From: Camarhynchus parvulus
Taxonomy: Eukaryota > Chordata > Aves > Passeriformes > Thraupidae
Length of the DNA stretch: 64,000 nt
Assembly (NCBI RefSeq): GCF_901933205.1
Contig: NC_044571.1
Location: forward strand, 59,085,994-59,149,993
Reading direction: 5' to 3'
In this document: piece after piece, positions 25,076 through 40,000 of the stretch
How the letters are laid out: every line of letters starts with the position of its first letter
Position numbering within the stretch: the first letter of the stretch is position 1
Position numbers and translations under genes: made by a program
The notes under the pieces: generated by a model
Databases searched by the model: none
What the model was told of the DNA's origin: nothing
What the model saw: the letters and a program-made list of their open reading frames with translations, nothing else

Positions 25076-28000
25076 CTGTAAGTAAAGAGAAAAAAAAACA
25101 AATGTCATTACTAGGGGAGAGGTTTTGCAGACCATAGCCTCTAGACAGTGCTTAGAAGGGAATAGCTTTGTGACCAAGCACACCCATAAATGCACAGCTT
25201 CACGTGTAAAAGGCTCCTTTTGGGTCAAGGTCAGCAACTGGATGGCACCCAGTGTTCCAAGTTGACTCAAAAACTCAGAAAAAAAATAGAGTACATGTTA
25301 TTACACTTATTTTAAAGGGGAGGTGGGGGATTAATTCACAGAAAGTAGGTGCTCGCTGTGCTGTTCCATACAAGGAACAGATTTCTGTTTCTACCCATTT
25401 GAGGCAGGCCAGCCTAATGCATCAGGAAATCCCCTGGAAAATACAATTTCAGAAGCATTTTAGGTTATTTTCTACCTCAGCTGAACTGAAAGCATGGGAG
25501 TTGGGGGAAAAAAAAAGAATGAGGAGCATCTGATTTCTGTGTATTTCACTGTGAAGGGGAAGAAAGGAGCAGAAGCAGCAGTAATTCCAGAGTCACATTT
25601 CAGATTAGCATTCTGCTGTCAGAATCACAGATTTACAACTGTGTGTCACAGCCACATGGTGCCTTCCACCTCAGGCCCTCAAAGAAATCTGCAGACAGTA
25701 ACAACCACAGCCCAGGAAATGTACACTGATATTACTCTGACTTTTCACGTGGGGCAACTCTAAGGAAAATATTACTTCAAGCTGAACCAGAACAGCTCTG
25801 TTTTACACATATCAACTGCAAAACCATTTTCAGCATCATGGAAAAAATAAATACAAAAAACTGTTTCCTTTTACTCATGCTGAATCAGTGACATTCCTGT
25901 TTCCTCATAAATTCTCAATATTGTAAGTCACTTGTAGGAAAAAACTCCACTCAAAAATGTCCCTGGGCTTCTGATGAGTGTGAAGCTGCCACTGGCAAAA
26001 ACCAGCATGCACTTTTCCAAGTGTTAACATTAGCTTTTTGTATTACTGCCACAAAAGTGTCCCAGATTTTTCTCTGTAGGGTTATCTTCACCTGAGGTAA
26101 TGGAGACAGAGATATCAAGCGGCTAGCACCAGCTCACAAGCTTAGTGGTAGTCCAATGCTTCCCAGTTCAATGGGGTGTTCAAGCCACTAGAGATAGCCT
26201 TCCTTATTAAAGATGGGGTACAATATGAATAGACCCAAGTCTCACACATAAGGTAGTGAATAAATTAATGGCTAGAAATTTTGGTGTTAATAATATCTCC
26301 CTCAAAACAGGAACTCTGTGCTCTGACAGCTATGGTGCTGATGAAAGTAAAGACTAACTTTTGAGGTTTTAATACTTGGAGTGGGAATCGTGTCATGATT
26401 TCTTGCAGCTTCTATGACAAGAATGGCTCATAAGCTCAGTCATATGAAGGGATGTCTGGCATATAAATAACCTCTGTCTTAGCACAAAGAAGAAAGAGGA
26501 ATAACAGAGAAAGATTTTTTCCTTTTGCCCTCAAAGCTGACCATCCCTAAGCATGGTCAGACAATACTTAAGCAGATGAATTGGAAACTCCTGAAACCAC
26601 AGACGGGAAAAGTCTAGGAGACATTTTGCTCTCAAAGGCTTTGCAGTCTATCTCACAGAAAGAAGGAAAATTACAGGGAAAACCAATCTGAAGTATTCTA
26701 CTTGGAAAAAGACTGGGAAACAAGATGATTAGTGAAAGAAATGCACAGTTGCAAAAGCAGAGAAATTTTTTCTGATCTGCTTTGCCTAGGAGAAAGGTGC
26801 TCTACCTGTGGGACTAGAAAACCTGCATCCTGAATGTTAGTAGCATCCAAGCAGTGACATTTATGCCAAAGTTCTGCATCTCCCCCTTTCTCAAAATGTA
26901 TTATTTCTCTGCTTCTGCTGCATGCTACCTTCACTCCTCACAGTTTTGTACTGTCTTATGCTCGTGACTGTGACCTGAGGGACATGTGATTCACCTGCAG
27001 CCTTCTCTCAACATCTGTGAGGAAGGTGGGGAGCAGCTTTATATCAAACATAAATCACTATAATGAGATAAATCCCTATGTCCCCAGGCCATGTTGGCAA
27101 ATTCCTTAGGGGCAGTACTGCCCATGGGAATAGCCCTTCATCACTGAGTCTCCATCTCATCTCTGATGGCAGAGAAGGTGGCACAAATTGTAAACACTCC
27201 CATCTCCTCCCCCAAACACATCTGTGTCCTGGGTTTCCCGCAGCTGAAACATGGCATGACCCTGGCTGAATGCTGCTTTCCTTCGTGCCACCAAGAATCC
27301 ATTTGAATCAGCATTCCTGGCTCGGAGCAGATGAGCATTTAAGCATGCACTTAAGTGCTTTACAAAGGATGAGGCCCTGGAGCAGAAACCTCATTTCCAA
27401 ATATAGCACACAAGGCAGGCACTGCTGCATGGCTGGCCAGGCTGGATCTCTGGAAATGGCACGTAGCATGTCTAGCAACATGGCCTCAGCACTTGGCACA
27501 GCTACCAGCATTTGGAGGTGCTTGCACCTCAGCTCATGCAAGGGAAGAAAGCTAAGGCAGCCAGTGCAAAATGGCTTGCAGCCTGCCAACTTCATAAATC
27601 AATTTGAACTGTTTTTTTCTCATATTTCTAATATGTATTGTTACCTCTGGCATGAGGACTTCTTTAAAGCTGGTGACATACTGAATATATTACTGTGCTT
27701 AAATCACAATAAACTTATCTCAGAATTAAATGGTTATTAAATGCTCAAAAACTCTTCATTTGTTTAAAAAAATGTAGCACCAAAGCTTGCAGGTAGTGAA
27801 GCACTGCTAAGCTCATCTATATGCGACCTCAAATAATTTTTCATGTCATTAAGCAGAATACAATTCCAGATTTATTTTAATAATTTATACATTGTTTCAT
27901 AAATAAAAAACAAACGTGTGTTCAGCAGAGAGACCTTTTTTTACAAAAGAAATAATAAATTATTATTTCTTCCCTTAAAGAGATCTCTCTGCTGAACACT

Positions 28001-31000
28001 TGTTTGGTTTTTATTTATGAAACAATGAATTATTAAAATAAAGTTAGAAGTGTGTTCTGTTTTAATGACATCAAAAATTGTCTGAGGTTTCTATAGAGTA
28101 TGTACTTGATTTTTATTTCCTTGAAAATTCTCCCATAATTATTATTTTTTTTTACAAAAATCCTCTGTGGTAGTCGGGGGTGATCTGTCTTTCACACATG
28201 TTCAGAAGAATTCATTGTTATTTATTTAATCTAAACTTGCCTCCCTGTCTAGATCTTGTGGGAAAAAATGCACAAAGGAAACAAAGTGTCATGTAATTTT
28301 GTAAATATTAGAAGGTACTTGAAATAAATCCATATGCATTATTCAAACTTCCAAGTTTTTTAACTCCTTTCTCCATTGTTTTGGGCCACAGATAAATGAA
28401 GTCCTGGTATTTCTGCTTTCCTTTGTCTCATGCTTATGTAGCAAACAGAGAAGGGAAGGACTAGCACAGTTACAGACACACATGCTTGTCCCTACATAAA
28501 GAACCAGTATCTCAGCTCAATTATATACTAATCCTTCTGATCCATCAGAAAAAGAGCTGACACCAAGTTGTCAGGACCAAAGGGAGCCTGACTTGCTCGG
28601 CTAACTGACTGCAGACTGAGCACGAGGCACACACTGCTGGGTCTCGCTTTACCCACTTCACTCTGAAGCACTGGCAGAGCACCTCAGCTTCTTACCCCAA
28701 TACAAGAAAACATTCCAGCAGCCTCCTCCCACCAGGCAGCTGCATCTGATTGCAGAAGAGAAGGGACCACCCTTGGCCTATGCAGACAAAGGTCACAAGA
28801 CAAGGTGGGACCAACATTGGAAGGAACTCCCACGAGGGGCACCGACACCAGAAGCAGGCTGGAGCTACATTCTCACACAGGCCCCCAAGCACCAGATGTG
28901 CACCCTCCCCTCCCATCCACTGCATCCAGATGTGGGAGCTGTTTCCTAGCTTTACTAGGGCTTGAGATACCAAAGACTGATCTCTAAAGGAATGGCTCAT
29001 CCTGGCTCCTACTGTCTCGCTGACACAAGACCCACAAAGACACTCCAGTCTTCCACCAGTATCATGGGGGACAGAGGCAGGCTTGCAGCTGCATAAGAGA
29101 TAACCTTTGAGGGCAACATCTAAGAGGGGATGGGGTGGAGGGAGGGCATCAGCTCCCTCCAATGCCAGTGAATAAATGCATGTGTCTCGAGGGGTAGTTC
29201 AGGGAGTTCTGGGGAGGACAACCGGCCAGCTCTGTCCAGGTGCCTCTAGGCATATCTCTCTCTTTGTATATGGATGCATTCACTTCAAAACACAACCCAA
29301 GTATTCAAAAAAACACAGACAGCTTAGGGTCCATAGGAGGTAAAACAAACTAAGAGTGAAATCACTCTAAGACTCCAATAAGACTGCCTAAGTTTCAGCA
29401 TTAGGCTACTCCAGGTACTCGTCCTGCTGAGACCTACTCACCAGTAGTTTGAAACCCTAATTTCTGAGTGTATAAAATCCAGGAATAAAAAAAACAATGA
29501 TTTTCCTTTCTTTCCATTTTGCCTTTGAATTTCACCTGACTCACTTTTCCCTGCTTCCTCTCTCAGATCATTTCAGTGAGCAACATAGCATCTTCTGCAG
29601 AGTCCCCAAAAGACCATCCTGGGGTCTTTTCTGTCCTTGCATACCCAAAGCAGCCACATGAGATCAGCCCAAAGGAAAACTAATGGATAAATATTTCTTC
29701 CCACTGGAGTGGTAAGGAGAGAGATGCCATGAACCACTGCAGATACAAAAGCCAGTGACAATATGGGGATGACTACCTAGATATCAGACACATACCTCTT
29801 CAGTCAGGGGAAGGCAAATGGAAACCAGTGATTTCTTTCTGCTATGTTATTTGAGACCAGGCCTGCTCACTTGAAGAAATACAGCAGCAAAAGCCTTGGG
29901 GGACGGAGTCAGAGGGGCTGCATACTACAGCACTGTGAAGCAAGAAGCTTTAATTAAACTTGCATTTAGACTCATGATCTTAGCTTGGGGATTAGCCAAG
30001 CTCTCTCTAGTTCATGCTGCCTACCCAAAATATGCAGGAGAGAGGATGAAGGGGGGAAGAAAAAGCAATCTGAAAACAGGACAAAGAGTGAGTTTAATAC
30101 AAACATTATAAATATAATATGAACTAAAATCGGGTCAAGGCCAAGAGGTTTGGCAGGAATTCAAGACATTCAAGCTTGCAGAGAAAACATACTGAAATTG
30201 TATCCAAACACACAAATGGGTGCTAGAAAGCTCCAGAGGCTTAGCTGTGAAAGTCTATGCAGCACCTCCAAAATGACCAGCTAGGAGATGCAGCTTTCTC
30301 ACATACTTACTCCATCCTCACAAGAAAAAATCTTACCGTTTTTAAGTGTTTTCAGATACAGTCTGCAGGACATGTAGTTGTGCTACAAAGTCCTCTGCAC
30401 AGATGATAGTTGCTCCCCATGGGTCACACAAAGTCACAATATGCTAGTGCTGTGTAGATTAGCAGGGATCTGAGCCTACACAACACCTGGGTTATCTGTA
30501 GAGCTAGCATCTCCCAACATGAAGAAAACTTGCCAACATACAACAGTTTCTCTGCCAATCCCTTCTGCCATCCTCAGGGACCACACTCACCCTAAAGGAG
30601 GCCATGTGCTAATACACCCAAACACATCCTCCAACCCCTCCTGGGTTCCTACTTCTGGACAGAAAAACTCTCAGCTAACACCAAAGGTTGTCCTCTGCTG
30701 ATGCCAGTGCTGGTAACTCTCTGGAAGTTGTTATACCAAGTAGGGTTTTTACTTCCTTCATTCTTTTCTGCTACAGGGCAGTGTTGCCTTATGCAAAGGT
30801 GCCTGAGCTGTCTGACCAGTCCAGAATAAGGCAATGCCAAAGCAATACCATTTTGAGACCAGATAAAGTGTACCCATCTCCCTACTGCGCCCTGAAAAAC
30901 AATGCTGAATAAGTCTATTTCAGTCACAATTCCATGCAGTTCCATTTACCCACCCCAGAGCTACCATCCTGCTCTGGACCATGACTTGCCTATCCCTGCA

Positions 31001-34000
31001 TGGAGCTGCACTCCAAGTGGTTTCCCCTTTCCTACACAGTGAAAGCTGCTATGTCCCACAGACAGGCCAACCACCCAGGTGATAAAAGCAGCCCTCTCCT
31101 CCATCACTCATGGAAGGACAAAGTATTCTTGTTCTGGAGCTCAGAACTTTCTCACCAAAACAAAAGCTTGCTGTCGGCTTGAAAAGAACGAGATTGTTTC
31201 TTTCCACACACCACCACCCTCAATAAATCAGTGAGATGCCCTTCAAGTACTTCTAAAACATTGTGCAGTTTTTTTCATTGAAATATTTCAAGCCCTTCCT
31301 TAAGAAGCAGAGAAAGGCCTTGAGATTTTTTTTTACTGCAGGTTTTTGTTTCGGATTTCTCTCCTGTCTGATTCCCAGACAAGGTGTTACTCATGCATTC
31401 TGTCAGAGAAACACAGCAACTGCTTGCATTGCCATGAAGCCCTAAGGAGGGACTGCTCACCCTAAGGGAAGCTTGTATTTCTGCCTCTCACCTTTCAAAT
31501 GAAATGTTTGAATTAGCTGACCTCAAGGTGATGAGAGCTAAATGCTGGTAGGGAAAATTTGTGCTCCTTGAAAGGAGGACACAGCTCCTCCTTTAATATA
31601 GGCTCCTCTAGCTGATTGTTAACCAGCTTATGGGAAAAGGCAAGAATCTTCCCCTGGGTATTGTATACAACACAGCACTTTTGATCTTACAATACTCTGG
31701 CTAAAGGAAGCCCCTGTGTATAAAACACTCAAGGGACCAACCTGATTTTAGAAATCCTCCTGTCTGTTAATAACTGGGATTCTTGACCTGGCATATCCAA
31801 TCTAGTGCTCCCTAAATGTTTTGCTCCAGTATGTCATATCTGACTCTCAAAATATCTCAGACTATGATTCACTCATAATATGATTTTTCAAACTGAACAC
31901 AATGTCCAGACAAAAGTTCTTTCAGTTATAAACTAATTACCACACACCCTGTAACTCAACACCATTATATGAACTGCTCTCTGAAAGCCATTGATTCAGG
32001 CCCCAGAATAAAACCTTTCCTAGTTAAGAAAACTATAAAATCTTAGTTCCATTGAAATCAGTAATACAGCTCCTCCTGATCTTCCTGAGATCTGAATTTT
32101 TCCACATCCCTTGACCACTTGTTTTAGAAGGATCTTTTGATTGTCAAGCAAAAGTTATCTTCATGCAAAGCTCTCCTCTGGAGCTTACATATCTACAGCT
32201 TTAGTACATCAACAGTTGCTCATACATTTTCCAAGCAGCATTAGAGGAATATTGCCATGAACACAGGTCACTTTCACAGGAACTACTGAAAATCAAAGCT
32301 AATTAGTAAAAAGACATCATTTCCTACAGGTAATTGTTCTGAGGGGGAAAAAAAGGGGAAGAGGGATAGAGATTCACTTTTCAAACTATAGGTAAGAGGA
32401 AGACTGAAACTTCTTCTAGCTGAAAACAGCTACTGTGTTTGTAAGAATTTGAGTCCTGCCTTCATTTTCCTTTTGTACCATTGATAAACATTAGGAGCTG
32501 TCAGCTCAATTTTTCAAGAGCTAAGGGGTATCATTACAATTGTATTTAATATTAACAAAGGGGAGGCTCTGCATTTACAGTTCTAACCATGTATTATATT
32601 GTCTCTTATGTGTTACCCAACAGAAATGCTTACCGGGTGGGAAATAAGGAGGTGGTGTAGTTTTGGTTGCATTCTCTTCACACTCTTTCAATCGATTCTG
32701 CAGAGATGCAATTTGTCGACGAATTGCAAGGACATTGTTTTTGTCCAGTGACTCTAGTTCATTTACCAGTATAGTCAGATTGGTGATCTAGAGGGGCAAA
32801 AAGATAGCAAGTTTAATGCCAACGTTATTTTACAGATATTTGCAGGCAGGGCTGACCGCAGAAGATGCTACAGAAAAAGGTTCCAAGAAATGGGCCTGAT
32901 CCTCGTAGCCTCAGTTTGACATTTCCAGCAGAGTACATAACCACAAGCATATGCTTTAAGACTAAGTTGTGTAACAGTGTGCAAAAATAGTGCTATTTTA
33001 CTCATAGGGTAAAACTATCCAGTGAGTCTTGGGCATGAAGCTGTTGAACATAAAAAGTACTTATTCCAGCCTTACAAAAGTATCTGCAAATTTTATTTGC
33101 AAAGATAAATAGTTTTCTTAATCACCTGCTTGATGATATAGAGGACATTGGAGCAAATGAGATTTCACTTTCCATCTTAAGTAATCATTCTCTCTAGGTG
33201 AGTGATTAACTACAATTTTGAAAATGTGATTTATAGTCTGCTAGGAAGGTGATAGTCTTTCCCACTTCTTGATTTCTTATTGATTGAGCCACTGCCTTAG
33301 CAACCAGAAGCTAATTTTTTAATTATCTAAATTAAAGTGCAGAGGCTTTCAAGCATGGGGGTCTGAAAATTAATATTTATTATAATAATTTAATCAGCTT
33401 GTGTGTTTAAGACTATGCAAAACTTTTAATTTTCAGGCAGATATTTGGCAAAACCAGAATGGACTCCCTTTGCTTTGGGATTGCCTTACTTTTCTGTGGT
33501 CTATACCAAGGAATAAGATGTTAATACATTTAAGGTCAAGCTTTCTTTTAATTTATGCTGATGAAATGCTAAAATAATTCCACTAGCTGCAGTAGAGACA
33601 GACTGCATTTCCTCAGCCTAAACTCTAAAGAGAGAATGGACTATCTGTGTACTTGAACCCGCTGTGGCTAACCAAAACCTTGGCAATACCTCCAAATATA
33701 TTTGCTCAACAATGGCATTGCTTCCAACAAGGCTGGGTTTCAGCTGAGTGACCAGCCTCTCCAGGTCACTGATTTCCACTTTCAGTAACTGGAAGTCCAG
33801 TTCCGTGTAAGATACACCGCCTGTCTCCACTTGCTGCACTCTGATGGTTAGATTGAGGATTTGCTGCTGATACAGTTCAATTCTTTTTGAGTACTCCCTA
33901 ACCTGAAAGAAGGAAAAAAAAAAGAGATACATATTCAGGTTAGCAAACAAGACAAGACTGGCTGACATCCTTATTGTATTTCTGAGAAATATATATATAT

Positions 34001-37000
34001 AAAATAGATATATTTTTAAGTACCCTATGCATATCTTCCACATACTTGCCATATATATTATTCCCATAAACTGCATAAATGTAAGCCTCATCACATCCAT
34101 TAAAATATAAAATTTAACCCACATTTATTGTCAGCAGTTTCAAAAAATCCCCTCAGAAATGCCTGGGGATAACTGAAGGCAGAATTTTATTCACAATCTT
34201 CCATTTTTTTAATTCATTGCCAATATTGTCTCTGTGAGCTAATTTTATCCTCAGTATGCCAAGAACTTACATTGGTGAAAATTTTATTAGGAAATCTGCA
34301 GTGTATTATCCTCTCAAAAGCAACCAGAGAAGGCTGCAAAATGCAATAAAGGATCCCCAAGTTTTTCAACTTCATTTCCTATTAACTCTGAATCCAAATA
34401 GGAATTTACCCTGTGTACATTTGAATTGTGTCAAACATTGGCAGAACTGATTTGATGCTTGTCTTTGGGCAGGGAGGAAACATTTAAACGCAGCGTTAAA
34501 AATCAAATCTGGTTTAAATGAAAGTGTTAAATTTATGGCAGGCGTTAGCTGGAGTAATTTATATAGCAGCCTTTTCAGCCTTTGAAGCATTAAATAGTTG
34601 TCCAGATAAATATATTTTCACACATATATCTGCCGAGATAAAGGTCACAGCACAAGTATTGTGAAGCAGAATGTTGAGAATATTATATGGATTTGGGACT
34701 TCCCTTAGAAATGTTAGTTCCTTGAAATTTAACGCTTTGGTAAAGGCGCATAATTTCTCACCCATATGCTTCATATATCATTATATCACAAAGATAAGTA
34801 GGAATAAATGTAAATAGCTTGTTGCACTAGTAACTTCATATTTGTGCCCTCAGATGGTATTTGTGCCTCTATCTACAGCACTGTAATTTCCATTACTATT
34901 ATTTCTTCAGCTGAAAGACTTACCCTATATCTTCACATGCATTCTTGCATTATCTTAACATTAAAATAGAGTCAAAACTTTTTTCTCATTGTCTGAAATC
35001 TTGCCATGGTGTGAAGACCACAGACTCCCTGTTTCTCTGCTCTGGCAGTAGCCCTTGAGACAGGGACCGAGAAAAAAAACCCACATTTCTCAAATAATTC
35101 CTTTCAATCTTGATTGAATCCCTTGGGTACCAAAGAGGAGGTATGGGAGCTCATGGCATGGAAATTTAGAAGTTATGTAGCGATGTGGACTAAGGAGGAG
35201 AAGCATAAGAGTAGATCCTCTGTTCAGAAGTATAATTTATCAATAATGGCACAACTATACCGTGAATCTTAAGCCGCTACAAAAACCCTGCATGGACACA
35301 CATAGTATACACCAAAACCAGGATGCTCAGTTCCATGTATTTAAATCTGAGTTTGAAACAGATCTTCTGTTCTAAATGTGTGCAGCCAGGCTTCGAGCTG
35401 CTCAAAACTGTTGAGTTTCCACAAGCTGTGGCAGAAACACCCTGGCTCACAGCACTGGATGCTCTAGATCTCCCAGATCAAGCCAGGATAACTTCAAGTC
35501 ATTGAATTAGGAATCAAAACTTATATAATTCAAGTTACACAATTAAGAATCAAAAAATAACAGCCTGAAAGACCTAGACCTAGTTCCTTGTTACTGGCTA
35601 GCAACAGTGATAGCTGGGATCCCTTGCCATAGCTGCCACCATCATCTGGTAGGGAATAGCAAGAAGAACCAATCCTTTTGGAAAAGTCAGCAGTGCTTGG
35701 ACCTCGCACTTTCAATGATCACCAAAATTAGTTTGGTGTTGAAATACAACCTGTAAAAAAATCATTTGGAAAAATTATTCAAAGGTGAATGTTTAAACTG
35801 TGGGTCTAGAGTTTGTTCAACAACAACAACAAAGTAAGAATTTTATTACAGCCTGAGAAGTACGAAGCAAGTCCATTTTTGAGCAAAATTGCACTGCTGT
35901 GTGACGCTATGTCTATCACAGAGGTATCTGGAAATCTGTCTAGGTATTAATAACCTTTCTCACAGTAATACTGGAAATAATTAATGAACTTTCTCACAGT
36001 AATACTGGTAATAATAATGCAATACAGACCAAATCTACAAACCACTGAAATAAACAGGCTGCTGGAATTAATGATGGCTACTCATTAGTGAGTAACCTGT
36101 GAATTTGAAGTTTTCTCCAGGGTTTTCAGAGCCTGGACAAAATGCTGAGGGCTGGAACAAGGCATACATAGTTATTTCAGCCCTGACTGCAGAATGCAGA
36201 CCTGAAGTTCTCCGCCCATATTAGAGGATTTTCACTCAGTCAACCATCTAGGTCATTTAAGGACACGTCAACACCATCCAGCAGAGTATAGTTGAGCCTG
36301 AGCTAGCACCATCACTCTGCAGTGCTCTGCACAGCCACACCAGCGTCGCAGAGAGCTTAAGCTAATAGCTCCCCTGGCAAATTACAGGACAAATAAAATT
36401 TTCTCAGCAGCGCTGCACTAACAGGTCTACACAGCTTTTGCAGATAAATCCAGCACATATGTTAAACACTGCAATGCTCTGTGTGGAGATTCCTGCCTGC
36501 TCAGATCTGGTTTAGGAGTTTCTGTGGGTTAGAAATATCAGTTGAAAAAGAACACAATATTGTTCTGTTGATTGGCAGATAGATTTAAGTAGTTTGTAAT
36601 CCCTGCTCTTCTACTGCACCTACCTGCTAGAGACTGCCTATAGTCTCTTGACAGGCTGGCACAGAAATTCTGTGCATATCCTATTTTTAGGGATACAGAT
36701 CAATAACTAGTACTGATGCTGCTGTATTTGTCATAAAAGCCTCAAGAAAGCTATGATGAGTGCATACAGCCTGGATTAGCCCTTTATGGGAAGAAAATGG
36801 AACCATGTGAGGAATACGTAAGAGGAAAAAAACTTCAGTTTCAGTTTTTCCTCATTCCAAGTATTGTCACCTTCATTTAATGAAAAGGGCAGGAAAAATC
36901 TGCAATGCTCATTTAGTGTGTCATTTACCTGCAACTGGTATTTATCAAAACAGGTTTTGCAGCATGCAAGCAGACACTTCTCCAGCACAGATTTAGAGAG

Positions 37001-40000
37001 TACAGAAGGGGGAACAGAGCTACAAGATGAAGATGTTAAAGAAAAACTGTGAGAGGAATGAGGGAAAATAAGAAAGAAATTACAAACCCAGCAACTTTCT
37101 AAAACCATTCAGCCCAGGACACTGGCTTAGAGCAGGTTTGACCTCTACAGATCCATAAGGAGCAAGGCTGGCCGTCTGCCTTCTGAGATGGAGAAGAATT
37201 CCATTGCAGGTTAACCTGTTGTGAAAAGCAAGTTTTTTTGCTCCTGTTTCTGTTAAGTCAGAATGTTGTGGCCATTGTGAGCCATGTTCTGAGGCACTTT
37301 CTCTCCTTGTGACCATGTGCTGATCCATCCCTGTTAGGGAATTGTCTTCTCCCCCTTTCTATTGAGAGGAACAGTCAATTCCCACTTTGCTTTAAAAGGT
37401 TAATTTTCTTCTGTAATCATAATTATGCTGGCAAAGGTTGATGTGACAGAGGAAAAATTAGTCTGGTATTTTCAGCCTACGGTTTGTACTCACTTGGCAC
37501 ATGAGAGCATCTCTTTATCTGCAAGCTTCCTTGCCTGCTGATTCTATAAAAGGACCCCCTTGCTTTTTGAATTAGCCAACAATCAGGCAAAAGGTTAATG
37601 ATCCAATCAGGTTGTTTATCTGGGACTTTTAGCACATGGGAAGCATCCTTAAAAGGGTCCAATCCTGCAGCTCCAATCCAGGAAAAGTTCCCATGAGCTT
37701 CAGAGGGCGTTTTAGAAGAGCAACAAAAGCGTGGATTCTCAGAGCCAAAAAAGGAAGCACTCAGAAGAAAGTCCCACTTCTGTGGTGAGACTAGGTTATG
37801 CCTGAATGCAATTCCCTACGAATTTGCTCAGGATCATTTCTAATAACAATCAATATTGAAAGCTTATGTTTCCTCCATTTCATTATTTCCCGGTCTCTAT
37901 GAGTATTATCATGACTGAATTAAGATAAAGGATTGCGTAAGAAGCATTTTTTATACAATTTGAAAAGTATTTTTGAGCATGGAGATTTATGCATGACAGG
38001 ACCTCAGAATATTTAACTTCAGATATCAATAAGGTAATGCTCAAAAACTCTCTTCTTTCTATAAAAAAATAGAACATTATAACTGAGAAATCTTACACAC
38101 ATCAATTTACACCAAAATTCAATCTGTTCATTTCAATTTCTGACCTAAAGTGTCTCTGTGCCCATATCACACGAAAGTATATGTCACACTTCAACTAGAT
38201 ACAGTGTAACACTGCTTGGCTGATTGGTCTCGACAGGATGAAATTCAGTGAAGCCTAAGTCGGGAATTTTCACTGTCTGCAGCACGAATTGCAAGTCGAG
38301 GTCAGTGTCTACACTGTGGTACACTGCTGAGCATGGAAGGGTGACAACAGTCAAAGCAGCTGACACCAGCTGGCAACCTAGACATTAAAGTCTAGGGTGG
38401 GGCTGAGTGCTTGCCCTGAATTTAGAGGTGAGTTTCAGGTACAAATCTGGACACCTTATTTTAGATATCTATAGCAGTAACCTGTGTTCTTATATGGGCA
38501 AGATGTCTGAATTAATTGGAGATATGAGGTTGTCCACACAGAGAGGTCAAGCAGTACTTGAGATGCTCCCATATCTGCCTGGCACTAGCCTAAAGGGGAC
38601 ATGCACCATTCTGAGTAAAATACCAGTAAGAGATAGGTTACACCAGCACAAGAGACTAGGAAAGGTGGTACACAACCACCTTAAAGAATCATGCCAATAT
38701 CTGACTAGGAATCATGCCCCTCATCCTATCCCAGCACAATTACTTTCAAATGCTGGCACTGATCACAGTGGGAACAGTATGGGGGGCCTGAAATCTCAGG
38801 GGTTTTCATGGCTCATCAACCCTGAGCTGCACTTCCATGCTCCAAGGGATCAGGTAACTCCTGCACTTGGAGGCAGCAGGACTTATGTCAGTTTGTCCTT
38901 CATATGCCTGCTAACAACTGAATGTGATTCACTGTTAGCTCCAGCTCTTTCAAAACAAACTATTTGAACTGAAAGATCTTACCACAGAATCCTACGCCTG
39001 TTGTTGTGGGTTTTATGCACAACTTCTTATCTGTTCTTGATTATACCAGAGGAGGGTTATGAATATTTATGATTAGAATTTATAATTTAATGCTTTGCCT
39101 TTTCTGCTGATTAATTCAAGGACACTTCGTTTCTTAAGATGCTTGGTTTCCAAAGAAAACACTTTCTTCTGGACACCTAATCTGAATCCTGAATATTTAT
39201 CCACCATAAAAAGTCAAAAGCAGACTCCTGTCTTCACAGGCAGCTTCACCCAGTGCACTTCAGCATGTGTAGGTTTGCCCGAGTCCTCAAAAAATGGATC
39301 TCAATTCATGCAGCAAGCAACCAAAGCAGTGTTTGTCTTCAGCAGAAATGCATAATTCAGCAGTCTCACTGCCACAACTTCAGATGTTGAAAAGAATGAT
39401 TTTTTTTTAATTTATTTATTTTTCCCTGTGAGACAAGAAGCAGTGCAGGGGCAATTATTCACCTACTTCTTCACTCTGGACTGTGGTGACCTTTCTCCTC
39501 TTTCCCTTCACTGCCTTCTCACAATCTGGCTGGCTTGATACAAATAATAACACATGAAAGAGCAGGAGGCTTGGCTTCCTATAGCATCGTGTAGCAATCA
39601 CAAACTAATAGAACTGAGCCAAAAGAGGAAAAACAAAACCATTCTTCCAAAGCATACCATATGCCTCTAGCTCAAAAAGCCTAGAGAAGAGACCTGAGAA
39701 TATTCAAATGTATGACATGTTACAATGTCAAAGATTAGAGATTTAGTCACCTTTCTCCTTGTTCTTATGGAGCTCTCTTTCCCACTCTTTTAAAGACACA
39801 CCACAGAAAAATGCTCACTGCTGTACTTTTTTGTAGGCAGCCATTCTTCAGAAAAGATGCAACTGTTATTTTTAAGACAAAAGAACACCTTACTTTAGAA
39901 AGCTCTGCCTCAAACTTCTCTGAGAGCGTTGTGGCTATGATTTCCAGTTGCTCAGCCTTCTGCACTGGAAAGGTGGTATCTGGCAAGTACACAGAGCACT

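Larger units (their letters stand above)
25076..32633 (-). other. OLFM4 intron 5
   Basis: A 7558-bp GT-AG intron in phase 1, the largest in the gene. It contains the 172-bp foldback at 27871-28042 and a probable ancient repeat scrap near 27325-27385. Chance open frames of up to 156 codons (27270-27740 plus, 28692-29162 minus) show no recognisable domains. Confidence 0.65.

Noticed and set aside
27270..27740. 156-codon plus-strand frame in OLFM4 intron 5
   Set aside because: Antisense to the gene, no domain seen, and it overlaps an apparent old repeat scrap.
28692..29162. 156-codon minus-strand frame in OLFM4 intron 5
   Set aside because: No similarity to a known protein is visible. The peptide is compositionally random and no splice link to OLFM4 exons keeps frame.
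38407..38967. 186-codon open frame on the plus strand inside OLFM4 intron 3
   Set aside because: No recognisable domain or signal. A frame of this length is within chance expectation for a 64-kb six-frame search, and it lies antisense within an intron.
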